Notes under the pieces: model-generated | Told to the model about the DNA's origin: nothing | Seen by the model: the letters and a program-made list of their open reading frames with translations, nothing else | Database searches by the model: none | Translations under genes and position numbers: made by a program | NCBI GenBank assembly: GCA_037576195.1 | Contig: CM075103.1 | Coordinates: forward strand, 21,204,001 to 21,268,000 | From: Phytoseiulus persimilis | Taxonomy: Eukaryota; Arthropoda; Arachnida; Mesostigmata; Phytoseiidae | Direction: 5' to 3' | Length of the DNA stretch: 64,000 bases | Shown here: one piece after another, positions 22,556 through 33,385 of the stretch | Layout: every line of letters begins with the position of its first letter | Position numbering within the stretch: position 1 is the stretch's first letter

Positions 22556-22973
22556 AAGCGTTATGGTTATGGTTATTTATTAATCCCCCGATAAGGTATC
22601 TACAATTTCTTTTATACTCATACGTATCACATGGAACCCAGTTCCTAGGGCGATTGAGTTCAGCGGATCTCTCGGGTTTCTTTCTCCCATTTTTCCAGGG
22701 TCATTCTCGTATCCCTCCATGCCTCCCGGCTGCACCACTCAGTCAGACCCGGTCTTCTAGCGAGTTCTTCCGCCTCGGGTTGATTGATGACACATTTCAT
22801 TTTAATGTGGGGGTGGTTTCAGGCTCCCGTCCGCATCTTGCGCATCGGGTGTCGATTTCCTGGTATTTCGAACGGTGCACTCTACTCGGTAGCATTCCTG
22901 CACGAGCCAGTGCCATCAATGCGCTTCGCGGTCGTTCGTATACAACCAAAATGGTTTGACATCTCGGTCTTTT

Positions 22974-23244
22974 GGCCGTGTGGCATAAACCAACGCCTTG
23001 GGTGCCACGCTAAGCTAGCAATCGCGGGTTCGATCCCCGGCCGACAACAAAAATTTCTTATGTGGTAAAAAGAGGATTTAATTTATATCAGAATCAAATC
23101 TGAACCATCTTAGGATCCAAGCCCACCGCCCGCAATGGGATTTGCGAGGCGATAGGGAGTGTTACTGAAGCAATACCGAAAGGTGATCCCGGGACACTTC
23201 TGAGGGCTGGCTGAGAGGCTCAGCCGGAAAACAAACAAAGACAC
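22974..23244 (+). mobile_element. tRNA-derived SINE, full length, 271 bp
   Basis: The head reads like a tRNA: GGCCGTGTGGCATAAACC (A-box region), then GGGTTCGATCCCCGGCC, which contains a good B box. An unrelated body and an A/C-rich tail (GGAAAACAAACAAAGACAC) follow. It is flanked by an 11-bp duplication CTCGGTCTTTT (22963-22973 and 23245-23255). The internal pol III promoter is inferred from the boxes. A second, 5'-truncated copy in opposite orientation is at 63737-63929. Confidence 0.85.
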
Positions 23245-23254
23245 CTCGGTCTTT

Positions 23255-24350
23255 TCACTCTCGATATAGGGTTAGACTTGGTTTAGAAATCATCGACTCC
23301 CTCCATGTCTGGTCCATCTCTTCTCTTATCCGCTTCCTAACGGCTACGTTGAAGAGTCCGAGCTTGGGTCTCCCATTTTCTCCGTATTCAAGAGCAATGT
23401 CCCAGCATGCGTATTTCGTTTTCAAGAGCTCCAGTCTACGAATCGGTTCAGTGTAGGTATTCTCAGTTGCCATCATGGATAGAATAATCCTTAGCCACCT
23501 GGCAGGTTCCATCGCTTTTATTCGTGCGAAGTAGCGGATCTTGCTCTGCGCCTCTCTGGCTTCGAAGGTTGACCATCCGAGTTCTCCAAATATGAAGTCA
23601 GAGGCAACCTTGTGTCCTGCGATTCCCATAGTCTATTGGCCTGCCGCGACCTGTTTTCTGTCGAACATGGCCGTCAGCTGCTTCGTCGCCCTTGATGCTA
23701 ACGCAGCATTAGCGTACGTTAGTTTGGGCACCCCTGTGGCTTTCAATTGGATCCTTGTAATGTCGAATCGGTTGAAAGTCCTTATGGCTTGGGCGTGTAA
23801 TCTCTACTACGTATTGTGTGCCTCCCTCTTCCCATCTTGTTCCTGCTGGCATAGATATTTTGCTTCGTTGCTCATTTTTTTTCCCAGGTATCTGTAATGG
23901 TCCTGGGATTCGATTCTCTCGCCGTGCACCGTTAGTTCCATTGGCTCCGCCAGTCTCTCCGTGTTGAAGATGACGATAGCGCTCTTCGATGGGTTGAACG
24001 TGAGATCTTCCTCGGTTCCCATCTCTGTGGTGACCGCAAGTAAAGTGTTCATCTCCTCGTAGGTACGCCCCAACAGTACCAGATCGTCTGCATACAGCAG
24101 TCCCGGTAGCTTTGAGCTCTTTTTTTGGCCGTCTGCTCGGAAAGTCAGTTCGAAACCACACCTAGTCCGTAGGAGTCGGTTCTCCAGTTCTGCTATACAT
24201 TGCGCGAACGGAATCGGCGACAATGGGCAGCCCTGCCTCCTTCCAGTTTTTGTGCGTAGTCTTGACGAAACGCAATGTCCGTGCTTGACTACGACACCAT
24301 TGTCTGTGTATAGGGCCTTCAGGAGTTGTATCGTTGAGAATTTCATCCTC
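23255..24350 (-). pseudogene. LINE reverse transcriptase, broken
   Basis: From N to C on the minus strand: QLLKALYTDNGVVVKHG, then the RT motifs TGRRQGCPLSP and LPGLLYADDLVLLGRTYEEM with the catalytic YADD intact, and DLTFNPSKSAIVIFN. After a frame change come KLTYANAALASRATKQLTA, a TAG, and the C-terminal block FIFGELGWSTFEAREAQSKI ending at 23255. Such blocks follow RT in several arthropod LINEs. One frameshift and one stop make it inactive. The clade cannot be fixed from this fragment. No endonuclease or ORF1 is present. Confidence 0.8.
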
Positions 24351-24352
24351 CC

Positions 24353-25985
24353 ACGTTCTTCGGCACTCTTGGCCTTTGGTCGGGGACTCGAGTAAAATAT
24401 TTTGGGTCCGGTTCTTCATCCAAAAAGAACACTTTGTGTCTGACCGGCGGGCTCCAAGCCACCTCGCTTGACGGAAGCAGTAAGTCAGGATCCTTCAACG
24501 GATCCAGTTCCCGCTTTCCAGCAGCCAGAGGATTGGTGGTCCGGATTGAGTTCCGGAGGGTTAGTGAGTATTACCCACCATGATGATGGGGTGAGTCTCA
24601 CACTACCTGGGTTGTACCCCAGGTGTCCGTAGAAGGATTCCCCGGCCAGCCTCATCGGCCCCGACACCTCTGATAGTCAAAAAAAGGAAGAAAAAAAAAG
24701 ACACCTCACTTGTTTTTGATACTGTATTCTGTATTTTGGACCGATGATAACCGAGAGGAATTCGAAATGTCTAATGCTCAAATCTCCGTTTTGTGTAGGA
24801 GCTCAGAGCTCTTATAAGGTGGTTTCGGGGAAGCCCGCGAATCCAGCTCTCCGATGCATCCTCCTTTTCTGGATACATTCGAAATTATCGACTCCAAAGT
24901 GAGTGTTTTTAACCCATTCCCCCGAGGTTGCCTGTTGCCCGAGGTCCGTTAACTGTGGCTCGTGCCTGGCGTGAGACGGGTAGAAGATGCAGGCGGCCAC
25001 ATGCGAAAAGCAGCCCTTCGTGCGTGCCCCATTGGGAGAGTCACACCAGTATCTTCGAATGCCGTCAATTTTCGCATGTTTGGCACGTGATCCATGATCA
25101 CATGGTAGTTTTCCCACTGCTAGGTCTGCAATGGCGCGATCAGATTCCCAGACGAACGGATCCGCATTAAGCTTACGAGAAGCGCGGGCGGATTTACGAG
25201 AAGAGGATTGCGGAGTTGCTCGAAGTGTTGGTGATAAGGTTGGAATCCGACGAGGTGTCATCGACGCCTACACTCAAGAAAGAGAGGTAGGCGAAGACAA
25301 AGCGTTAGGAGCCGTTAAGTGTTCGCCCTGAAGCAGCCACTGCTTCATCGTGTTGCGGAGCGCTTTTTCACTTGTGGTCCATCTCAGCCAGCACCAACAA
25401 ACCCCTGTTTCCTCACGCGAGACGTTGCGTGGACACCTCACCGTCCGTTGACCAATTCAAAGGACAAATTCAGTGTTCTTCTGTATCTCAGTAGGACATT
25501 GTTGTCGGCTGTCGCAAGTCCTGAGTTCAACAGGATTCAATCCTGAAGAGTCAGGCCCGGGAAGTCTGTCAAGTCGCTTGCCTCGATCTCTTGGAGCAGT
25601 GAGTTCCCGGTTCTCCACCCTCCGCTTTCCATCTCCGCTCCGGAGGTGTTTTGTGGTGCGTCACGACGTTCCATGTATTCAACCATCTCGAGAGACATGG
25701 AAGTGTCTCGCCACCATCGCTCGCCATGATGAGCTCATGAGCTCAGAACCTGTCACCATCAATCACTCCGGAGTTTGTGCATGAAATTCGGTGAATTCAG
25801 GAAAAACAATGACAGTTTTCTATTTTGCTCACTTTGACATCCCGAATATTTTCTCAATCTATCTATCGCATTGTGTTTGCACCAAGAGAGCCATAATATT
25901 GCACAAATAAGGAACAAGTCAACCTCGGGGAAGTGGGCTATAAACATCCATTTCGAAGTCAGTCAGTTTGCGGGTGTTGAAAAGA
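24353..25985. mobile_element. Decayed copy of the 49.9-51.2 kb foldback family
   Basis: 24353-24472 matches the outer arm at 49860-49977 (CGGCACTCTTGGCC, then CCGGCGGGCTCC). 24703-24925 matches the left-arm segment at 49985-50215 (GGACCGATGATAACCGAG, then AACCCATTCCCCCGAGGTTG). 25760-25985 matches the same family in inverted orientation (CATGAAATTCGGTGAATTCA, then ATCGCATTGTG). The interior, about 24926-25759, has no recognisable content. A short retroposon sits at 24473-24702. Confidence 0.55.
24473..24702 (+). mobile_element. Short retroposon (SINE-like), about 230 bp
   Basis: It interrupts the foldback arm, ends in an A-rich tail (AAAAAAAGGAAGAAAAAAAA) and is bounded by CACCTCGCTTG / CACCTCACTTG, an 11-bp duplication with one mismatch. 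Contents such as the GGTTGTACCCCAGGTGTCCG segment match no element I can name. Confidence 0.5.
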
Positions 25986-26132
25986 GGAACCGCTATTTCA
26001 GGCCGTACTGCGCGAGAGGGACTTCAGCACCGTGCGAATGGTGCTCGGTGATGCTCTGACCACTGTCTAACGGTTCTGAGACTTAGGCATGATTCGGGGA
26101 GCTAGTCTAAGCACATTGGGCATTAGCAATGC

Positions 26133-27355
26133 TTTCATTAGATGTGTATCTTCAAGCTGCAACTTTTTGGCGGCCTCCGTCTTTTGACCTGTATTTCTGT
26201 CAAACTCATTCTGATCGGAGCAAAGCTTTTTTTTCGGCTGGGAGCTCTTGAAAATGCGCATCTTCTTCCACCCTGACTATCATTCCGCAGATCCAGCGCT
26301 GTACTAGAGTGCTCGTGTAGGCTGAGGGTCCATACCGCTGAAACAGGCACTGGTTGACGGCGCGTTCCCAGGCGGGGACATTTTCTTGTCTCCAGTACTC
26401 AACGGCCATTAATCAAGGAGGCCCCGAACCCGATCTGCATCCCCTGCTGCTCCGCCGGAGAAGATGAAGCCCAGCACATCGTCTTTCCGTGCAGAGCCCT
26501 CGATCCGATTAGGGGGGCCTCGGACTAACTTTGATCCCAGCGTTCGTGAGATAAATGCCGGTATCGGAGAGTGCCTGGAATACAACCTCGAGGAAGCTGG
26601 AATGCATCCTCAGAAAGAGAGACAACTCCATCAAGCTCGAATAGCAGCAGCTGGGACTCGGCACACCGCCGGCAGGCCCAGCGCGTTATACGGCGTAGGG
26701 GAAAATCAGGCACAAAGAAGTCAGATACTCGTGAATCTAGAGTGGGTCTCTGATGACCGCGCGAAACTAACATCGAACGTGGAAGCATGCCTCTTCTCGA
26801 GTGCCCAGCTGTCACCGGTGAGGAGAAGGGAGGTTCTAGTGGTGACACCACACTCTCGGAGTGATGGACCAATCGGTCGTATGCCCGGGGTCTGAAGGGA
26901 TTTCCCCCAACTCTGGGACAGGAAGAAAAGGCGGGGACATGAAGTGAGCGCTGGGTGGATCCTGAGGCACTATTACAAGGAAAAGGTCTGGAGGGCTGAA
27001 TTTACGGGTTCCAAGTATTGGCTTCCGTTTCTCCGATTCGCGACTGATTGACGGTGAAATGCCGGCAAGCGTTTTGTAGGCGGGATCAAGAGGAAACTTT
27101 CCGTTTATTATTCCTCGAAACCAGCTGAGAATTGGCGATTTCCTGGTCAGTTCTTTGAAGGACCATGAATAGAAAACTCCGACGAGCATTGGGAAACGCA
27201 GCTGATCGTTTAAATTGAAGATGGAAGAAGATGCACTTCCCAAAAGCTTCTTACCAAACAAAAGTCGCTCCGATAGTAGGCAGTTCAACCGAAATACAGG
27301 TCAAAAACACGGAGGCTACCAAAATGTGGCAGCCCAAAGTACACACCCTGTACAT
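26133..27355. mobile_element. Terminal-inverted-repeat element, about 1.2 kb, no transposase recognised
   Basis: Arms of about 130 bp are inverted: GATGTGTATCTTCAAGCTGC, then GCGGCCTCCGTCTTTTGACC at the left, and the complement of GGTGTGTACTTTGGGCTGCC, then GTAGCCTCCGTGTTTTTGAC at the right (27231-27350). The right outer end reads ACACCCTGTACATCC, close to the TACAGGGTGT type of mariner-like ends. The open frames between the arms match nothing I know. Confidence 0.6.
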
Positions 27356-29181
27356 CCGAGTTCGTATGATGAGAGCAGTTCTTCATTTGGTTTGGTTTGT
27401 CTCGGCTGGAGCACCAACTTCGCAAATTATCTAGGAGCGAAACGGAACGGGGTGACGAGTCGGGTTCATCCGTGCTTTCCCAACCCCGCCTCGGAGAAGC
27501 GTGGAAAGTCGCTCCAACACGAGAAAACACGGGTGAATTCCATTCTGGATGATGGTCCTGTGCGAGTTGCGCCCTAGTCGGGCGAGGATGAAACTTCTAC
27601 CGTCGGGATGAATCGATCACCGAGCTCTCAACGCTGATACTCCCATTGAAAGTGTAGTGGCCAGAACGAGGAAAAACTCAAATAAATTGTAGAGCCTTCG
27701 AGTAAATGGTCTAGTAATAAAAGCAACACCGTAATAGGCTCAGTCTGCAGAGCAAGAAAACTATGGGGATTCAGCCAATGAAGAATATCGCCAGTCAGGT
27801 CGTATTGGATATAGTCAGCCATTCAGGATAACGTGACGGTCTTGCCACTGTTCATCGCTAACCGAAACAGCAACTCAATCGACAAGGCCGATTTCGACAG
27901 CTTCCCTTCGGACTGGTTCGAAGTCGACTCTATGATGGAGAGGACAGCATACTCAAATGCTAGGGGAAAGTCGACGAGATCACTGAGAACATAACAGCGA
28001 GTTTCTTCCCGCATTTGCTCTTGAGTCGTCTGGAACGAGTTGTGCGACGTGACTGAGCTGGTATATTGACCCAGAACATATTTTGGTCGTAAGTAGGAGT
28101 CGAGGAAATCGGATGATCCAGTGGGGCGATGATGTCATCCCGATGTCGGGTGTTCTTTCTCGGTCAATGTTCACGATTTCAGCCGGCTAAGGCTTAATAA
28201 TTTTTTTGTTGGCTTCCACCCGAAATTCTTCGAGCGTTGTAACTTCAAAAGGCTTTCGAAGTCTCTTTCCAAACCCCACGCGTCTTCTCAGAACGAAAAA
28301 GATACTTTTGGTGTTGAACGGATTCCCAACCACCCCCCTCGGATCACGCCTGAACCCGACACTTCCGTTCAGTGGGACCCTCTTATTCTGTGAGCATGCT
28401 GCCAAGTTGTCACATATCCGAACCTTGGGAAAAGAGCCTTCGTCATGATAGAAAATCCCCCCGAATGGGCACTCGCGTGCGCCGTGGAGGATTGATGTGC
28501 CCAGAGGGGGGAACTATGCAGAAGCCCTGAGATCTCGACGAAACGAGATCTGTTCGAAGCGATTTTCGATTTTTTTTTCCGTTCTCAGCCAGTAAAAATA
28601 CCACCCTATCATAAGGGACATTCCGACTTCAGTACGCAAGTTGCGTCCGTTCGAGAGTGCGGATTCCGAGAATCAGTTCTAACTCATGAGCTCGATTCTC
28701 GTGACGTTCTCCAAGAGAACCCGGCCGCTCTCTGTCGTCACCTGATGGATGGGAACTTTTCGACCAATGCTGATAGTATCCCTCCTGGCTAAACACGAGC
28801 AGAAGGCCACGTCTATTGAGCACAGAAAAACGTCGACAACCGTAGAGGAACATCCGGAAATTCCAAGGCGAGCTCCCCAGCCTGCCATCGCCGGTATGCC
28901 GGATCTTCCGGATTGTGGCAAATCTCGGATCACTCCGATTCCTAGATTCGGCACCTTGCTTCCGACCTCGGTCCTCGGGACCGCGGAGATATCGGGGACC
29001 TCTCGGGAATGTCGGCAAAGCGAGAATATTCATACGCGTTAGGGGCGCCGGGATATGACCCAAAGTTACGGGTTGCATGAAGCCTGGCCCCGGGCCCGGG
29101 GTCGAAAGAGACTGGCGTTGGCTCTCTGTCTGCTGCAGCTTCAAGAACCTGGATTTTCATCCGATCTTGTCTTCTAAAAAC
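27356..29181. other. No confident gene; short minus-strand frames
   Basis: Minus-strand frames at 28187-28405 (containing FGKRLRKPFEVTTLEEFRVE) and 27628-28014 (two frames separated by one TGA) look slightly protein-like but match no family I recognise. A perfect CCCCGGGCCCGGGG palindrome lies at 29088-29101. Confidence 0.35.
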
Positions 29182-29187
29182 TTTATT
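29182..29187 (-). promoter_or_regulatory. Candidate polyadenylation signal AATAAA
   Basis: On the minus strand, about 73 bp after the stop of the SOCS-box-like gene and correctly oriented for it. Confidence 0.55.
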
Positions 29188-29259
29188 CAAATCGATTTTC
29201 ATAAAACGATTGCAGCCAAAAGCAGTATAATAGGTGGAAGTAAAAAATCCTCATGGCCT

Positions 29260-30591
29260 TCAGAGCTCAACTCCCAGTCCCGATAGCAGGTCACTATGCA
29301 TTCGGATCCACGCGCGAAAGTTGTTCGGGAGTCGCGTGAAGTTCTGTCGAGCTCCGACGCTTCTTGCAGCGAGGCACGAAAGCCGGGCGGGATGGAATTC
29401 ATTCAATTTCAGCACGCGCCCTTCGATCCTCAGAGGACAGCAAATATAAGGTAAAAATTCTGCGATCGGAAATACGGGAACCAGGTCCGCTAGCTCCAAG
29501 AGAGCCCCGAGAGTAGACCGCCCACCGGGCGAAGTATCCAGCGGATCTCTGAAGGCTAAATTTCCACCTCGGTTGAGCAGCAGCTCCAAGACAAGGGCGG
29601 CCGCCTTAACTTCGGCTCCGGAGTTTCTCCAAGCTCTCCCCACCTCATCCATCACATAAAAACACCGAAGGAGGTAATTTGACACCTTCAAGAGAGCCTC
29701 GTCCAGCTCCTCGCTCGAGATTCCAGCATCGAACTCCAGCAGTGTCCCTGCTCCGAGGAAGAATTCCGATGACCGGTCAAGGTGGTACTTCATCTGATTC
29801 CACATGGGTGTACACCCGGATTCCTCGACGAGAGTTTCGAATTGAATCGTGCAACAACTCATTGCGTTCTCATCTAGCCTGCCCAAGCGGGCGATTTCTT
29901 GACGGAACGATTCCAACTGCGGAAGCGTCCGGATAAAGTAGAACATGTGTCCAACAGCCGCATCTTCTTTCGTGGCGACGCACTGAAGCATGAAATTCAG
30001 GGGCTCGTCTTCTGCGAGTTCTTTTTCCAACTGTGTGATTTCTTCAAAAGACTCGAAGCAGGGTGAAGCGGAACTTCGACGCGTGATCCCAAACTCCTCT
30101 CGAATCCTCTGAGCCATCCTGAAGTACTCCAGCCGCGGGCCGTCGGGGAGGCGTTTCCTCACCGGGGTGAATTTCCACGACCAAACACTGAACCAAGAAG
30201 CTTCCAGGAGCTCGTAGGTTAGAGCCGTCTCCTCTGGGGAAATTTCGAGGGACTTCGAGAGATAGGCGAGCACTTGTTCCTCGTGTACGAACAGCATATC
30301 CCACGAAATCACATCAGCGAGCTTCTCTTGGTGAGAACTTTCGTTCATGGTGCGGAAGTACCGGCATGCCGGCAGGCAAGCCTGAGGGTTAGCTGCACAG
30401 TGTTCTGTTATGAATCTGAGCAATCGTTCGTTGTGGGAGAATCCCGGATTCTCTTGTTCGGCTTCAAAGGCAGTGTCGTTTGCGACTTTGTCACGAACAT
30501 CGAAACGCCACTCCTCGGACGGTTCTTCGAGTAGGAACTTTCTTCGGCTGTAGTCTTGGCTATCAAACATCCCGTTTAAGATCCGCTCCAT
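29260..30591 (-). CDS. Intronless 443-residue protein with a C-terminal SOCS-box-like region
   Basis: ATG at 30591, uninterrupted to 29260, with an AATAAA about 73 bp downstream. Most of the protein is acidic and predicted helical from its composition and matches no family I can name. Around residues 345-385, LELLLNRGGNLAFRDPLD and STLGALLELADLV resemble ankyrin-repeat helices. The last 44 residues (HPARLSCLAARSV, then RLPNNFRAWI near 420-430) have the spacing of a SOCS box: a leucine/cysteine helix followed by LPxxLxxWI. SOCS boxes bind Elongin B/C and Cullin5, so it may be a substrate adaptor of a ubiquitin ligase, perhaps an ASB-type (ankyrin plus SOCS) protein. The frame is clearly maintained; the domain call is by eye. 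It lies alone between repeats. Confidence 0.7.
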   Translation of the reverse strand: MERILNGMFDSQDYSRRKFLLEEPSEEWRFDVRDKVANDTAFEAEQENPGFSHNERLLRFITEHCAANPQACLPACRYFRTMNESSHQEKLADVISWDMLFVHEEQVLAYLSKSLEISPEETALTYELLEASWFSVWSWKFTPVRKRLPDGPRLEYFRMAQRIREEFGITRRSSASPCFESFEEITQLEKELAEDEPLNFMLQCVATKEDAAVGHMFYFIRTLPQLESFRQEIARLGRLDENAMSCCTIQFETLVEESGCTPMWNQMKYHLDRSSEFFLGAGTLLEFDAGISSEELDEALLKVSNYLLRCFYVMDEVGRAWRNSGAEVKAAALVLELLLNRGGNLAFRDPLDTSPGGRSTLGALLELADLVPVFPIAEFLPYICCPLRIEGRVLKLNEFHPARLSCLAARSVGARQNFTRLPNNFRAWIRMHSDLLSGLGVEL

Positions 30592-31825
30592 GAAATCGGT
30601 GGTCTATGTAGCGCGGTGAAACTGGTACTCAATGAGGGACCGAGATCTCAACTGAGATTTCTGAGGCTGTTGTGTCAGTTCGGTTGTGTCCAGGAAGACG
30701 ATAGCTCTCGAGAGTCGTTGGCTCAATTGGTTGCTTGGTGGCAGCGTCGATCAAAGTAGGAACAAATGGAGAACGGCGGACTTCATCGATGCAGTGTTCG
30801 GGTGTTGCTTTTGTTTCCCTTCTCGGGCTTCACTCTCCCCGACCGGAGGTTCTCAGCGCGCCCAATCAGCCGCAGGTGCCTCGAAGCGCCAAGGTTCAAA
30901 CAATGCAATCGTTTCGATCGAGAACACGATGCGGACCTCTCCGAGGATTCACCCAGGGGCAAATCGAGGAGATGCAACTGAAAAGGTGGGGAGGCGCGAA
31001 GCAGAGGGGCGCGAGAGCGTAGTTGATTTTCAGCCCTATCCAGATTCGTCCATCTGGGAAATCCACATCTGGAACCGTGAAGTAAATCCCATTCGTCTCC
31101 CAAACCAATGAGCGCCCATGAGAACTGAGGGATGCCGAATCGGAGCTCGAGCTCCCTCCATATCCGTGACTGCATTGGACCTTCAATTCGTCTCCGCAGC
31201 GGAATCTCGCCCCAGAGGAGATCGGGCCCGGAGCGGAGAGCGCGGAAGAGATGGAGTTCTGTTAATCTCTTCAGCTGCAATGAAGATTCAATACAGGGCA
31301 CGGGAACGTGATAGGCACAAATCCAGACTTGCATCTCCATTTCTCGAGGAGGCGCAGAGCCGAGGGCAGGCGGGTTTGAAGTTCTGTGAACCTCCTTCAC
31401 AGTAGAAATTGATTCAATCCCGGACCAAAAACGCGACCCCGAGAGCTGAGGCGACGCATAATTGCTCGACTAGTTCCTCCGGTCTAATTCTCAGCTTCAA
31501 CACGGTGACCTATCAAGTGGACAGATTGGCGAGCTCTTACGCCCCGTGTGCCGTGAGTCGTCAAACGGCTGTTCTCTCCCTTCCTGTTCGGGCAGTCGAC
31601 GGAGAGCAGAGAATTCGACAGTTCTGAATCAGAGTTCCCGCGATCATTCGATCCGGGGACCGTAGCGAGACTAGCATCATTCGAAGCTCGAACAAACCTA
31701 ATCACTGAATTGTAAATCACACTGTTACGATTGCCAGCCGTGAGAGGTTTCTCGGCGCGTTTGGGCGGTTCGTGGGTTATGATCATCATGGGTCAAGGAC
31801 GGCTGAGCGAATTGAGAGGAGAAAC
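30592..31825. other. No recognisable gene
   Basis: Overlapping frames on both strands at 30686-31400 are long only because of high GC. No known motif. Confidence 0.4.
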
Positions 31826-32035
31826 GGAACAGGAAGACTTCGGAGCTGCTTTCTCTCCAGCGGCTCTCGTCCACCCTGGAATCAGAGTTTAAGCCTGGGT
31901 TTCTGGATGACGGGACGCTGGGTGGATCAGTGAAGTCGGTGTTGGCTGACATCGGAAGAGTCAGGAGGTTCGCCGCGGACTCGGGCTTGCATCTCAACGA
32001 CGCGAAGTGCGACTTTCGGAGACATTCCAGAAAAA
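31826..32035 (+). pseudogene. Reverse-transcriptase fragment of an unassigned retroelement
   Basis: The plus strand reads TLESEFKPGFLDDGTLGG, followed by SVLADIGRVRRF and SGLHLNDAKCDF, then a stop. The order (F/Y)LDDGTLGG with ..GL.LN..KC. is the catalytic palm region of a reverse transcriptase. Upstream, CFLQRLSSTLES fits the preceding helix. No other RT block, endonuclease or LTR is visible, so it is an isolated relic. Confidence 0.55.
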
Positions 32036-33385
32036 GATGATATGGCTGTTTTAGAGCAATGGCTCCCAACCCCTCGAGACCGTGGCCCCCCTAATGATGG
32101 AGAGACGAAGTCGTGGCCCTTGAGCCCCGTTGGATATTTCGAGTGAGGAGACGAACGAGTCTGGCGCGCATATTAATTCTTAAAACCATGGGGACTTGCG
32201 AATTACCATGAATCTTTATTTTGAGCATGTATTACACGAAATTCTTCCCGAGTTCGAGTATGAGTCCAAGCTCATCGTCCGTGGATATCTCTGTACCATG
32301 AAATCTCCCATGGCCCCCAAGGGTCCCTTCTCAGATGCCCAACTCTTAGATGCCCGACTCTTGGATGTCTGAAATTTTCCCTTCCCTACTCTCCACCCGT
32401 GACAGAGCGAAGCTTTTATCGTTCGGTGATGGCGTTGATAAAATCGGATAAACGCAGATAATGCATGAGTTCGGGGAGTGTTGTTAACATCCGTAATTCT
32501 TGGCTTCCTGAAGAATGGAAAACGCTCCGAGACGTATCGATCATACGGACAGACAACTCTTTCTTTTATTTATGTGGATATCATTGGGCTTCATCGGAGA
32601 AACTTTTGGGCCTCAAATATTGTGCCCCATAGACTGTGGGCCACAGTGAAGATGTAATCGGCGAGGGTGATAACATTCCTTCCGAACTGATCTGCCAGCC
32701 TCACTATTCCGATTGATCCGCGCGTACTTCGGACATTTGCGAGGTGGAGCCTCTCCCATGCGGAGCTGGAGCATGACGATATCATATTTCTCCTCCTGTT
32801 GCTGAAGTCTCTTCATCATTTCACGAATGTCGACATGCTTCTTTCGGATGAGGAAATTTTGAGCGTGGGGCCATCCCTCCAGATGGTTCGTAGTGCGAGG
32901 TCCGAAGTTTCGATAAAGATTCCATAAAGTTCAAGGATACGTTTCAGGGTTTTCCAGCCAGGTTCGTATGCAAACACCTTGAACGTTTCCAGAGCTCCAT
33001 ATGCAGCATGACTTTGGCCAGGGTATTCCGCGTTTATGATGAGCAAGCCTTCGAGGAAATTTAGAGCGTGGTGCCATCCCTCCGGATGGTTCGTAGTGTT
33101 AGAGTCGGATTCAAATGTACTGCGCGCCGGAATTAGAGAGAGGGATGGAGCAGCGCGGGCTAAAACATCTAGGAAAACTGAGACAAAGAATGTCGATGAG
33201 CAGTTAAATACAGTCGTGGGACCGTGGAGTCGCGTCATCCCTAGAGAGCCTTCTTCCCCTAAGTAGCCCAGGACTTCTGACAAAATTCAGAAGTGGGGTT
33301 GGAGAGGGTGGCTCGGACGACTCGAGTAACGTCGCTAGAGCAAGGTTGAATTGTTACAATCGGAGCTAAGTGGAATTTTACGAAG
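32036..33385. other. No recognisable gene; one local direct repeat
   Basis: A block of about 60 bp occurs twice (32849-32905 and 33054-33112), sharing GGCCATCCCTCCAGATGGTT / GTGCCATCCCTCCGGATGGT. The segment just before 33386 may be the decayed leader or LTR of the Gypsy element, but no ends could be set. Confidence 0.4.

Larger units (their letters stand above)
22556..24352 (-). mobile_element. 5'-truncated non-LTR retrotransposon (LINE), interrupted by a SINE
   Basis: It begins inside the reverse transcriptase at about 24350 and runs leftward to a 3' end at about 22556, which finishes in short tandem ATAACC units (ATAACCATAACCATAACG on the minus strand). This kind of tail is used by some LINE clades in place of poly(A). 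A complete SINE sits in its 3' untranslated part (22974-23244). The 5' truncation abuts a foldback arm. Confidence 0.75.

Noticed and set aside
22974-23050. tRNA gene suggested by the GGTTCGATCCC box
   Set aside because: The cloverleaf is imperfect, the body and tail are SINE-like, and an 11-bp target duplication flanks the whole unit.
28187-28405. Short minus-strand frame that looks slightly protein-like
   Set aside because: Only about 70 codons, no recognised domain, no identified splice partners.
30783-31400. 205-codon minus-strand frame
   Set aside because: Overlaps a similarly long plus-strand frame, has no motif, and the composition looks like GC-rich chance.
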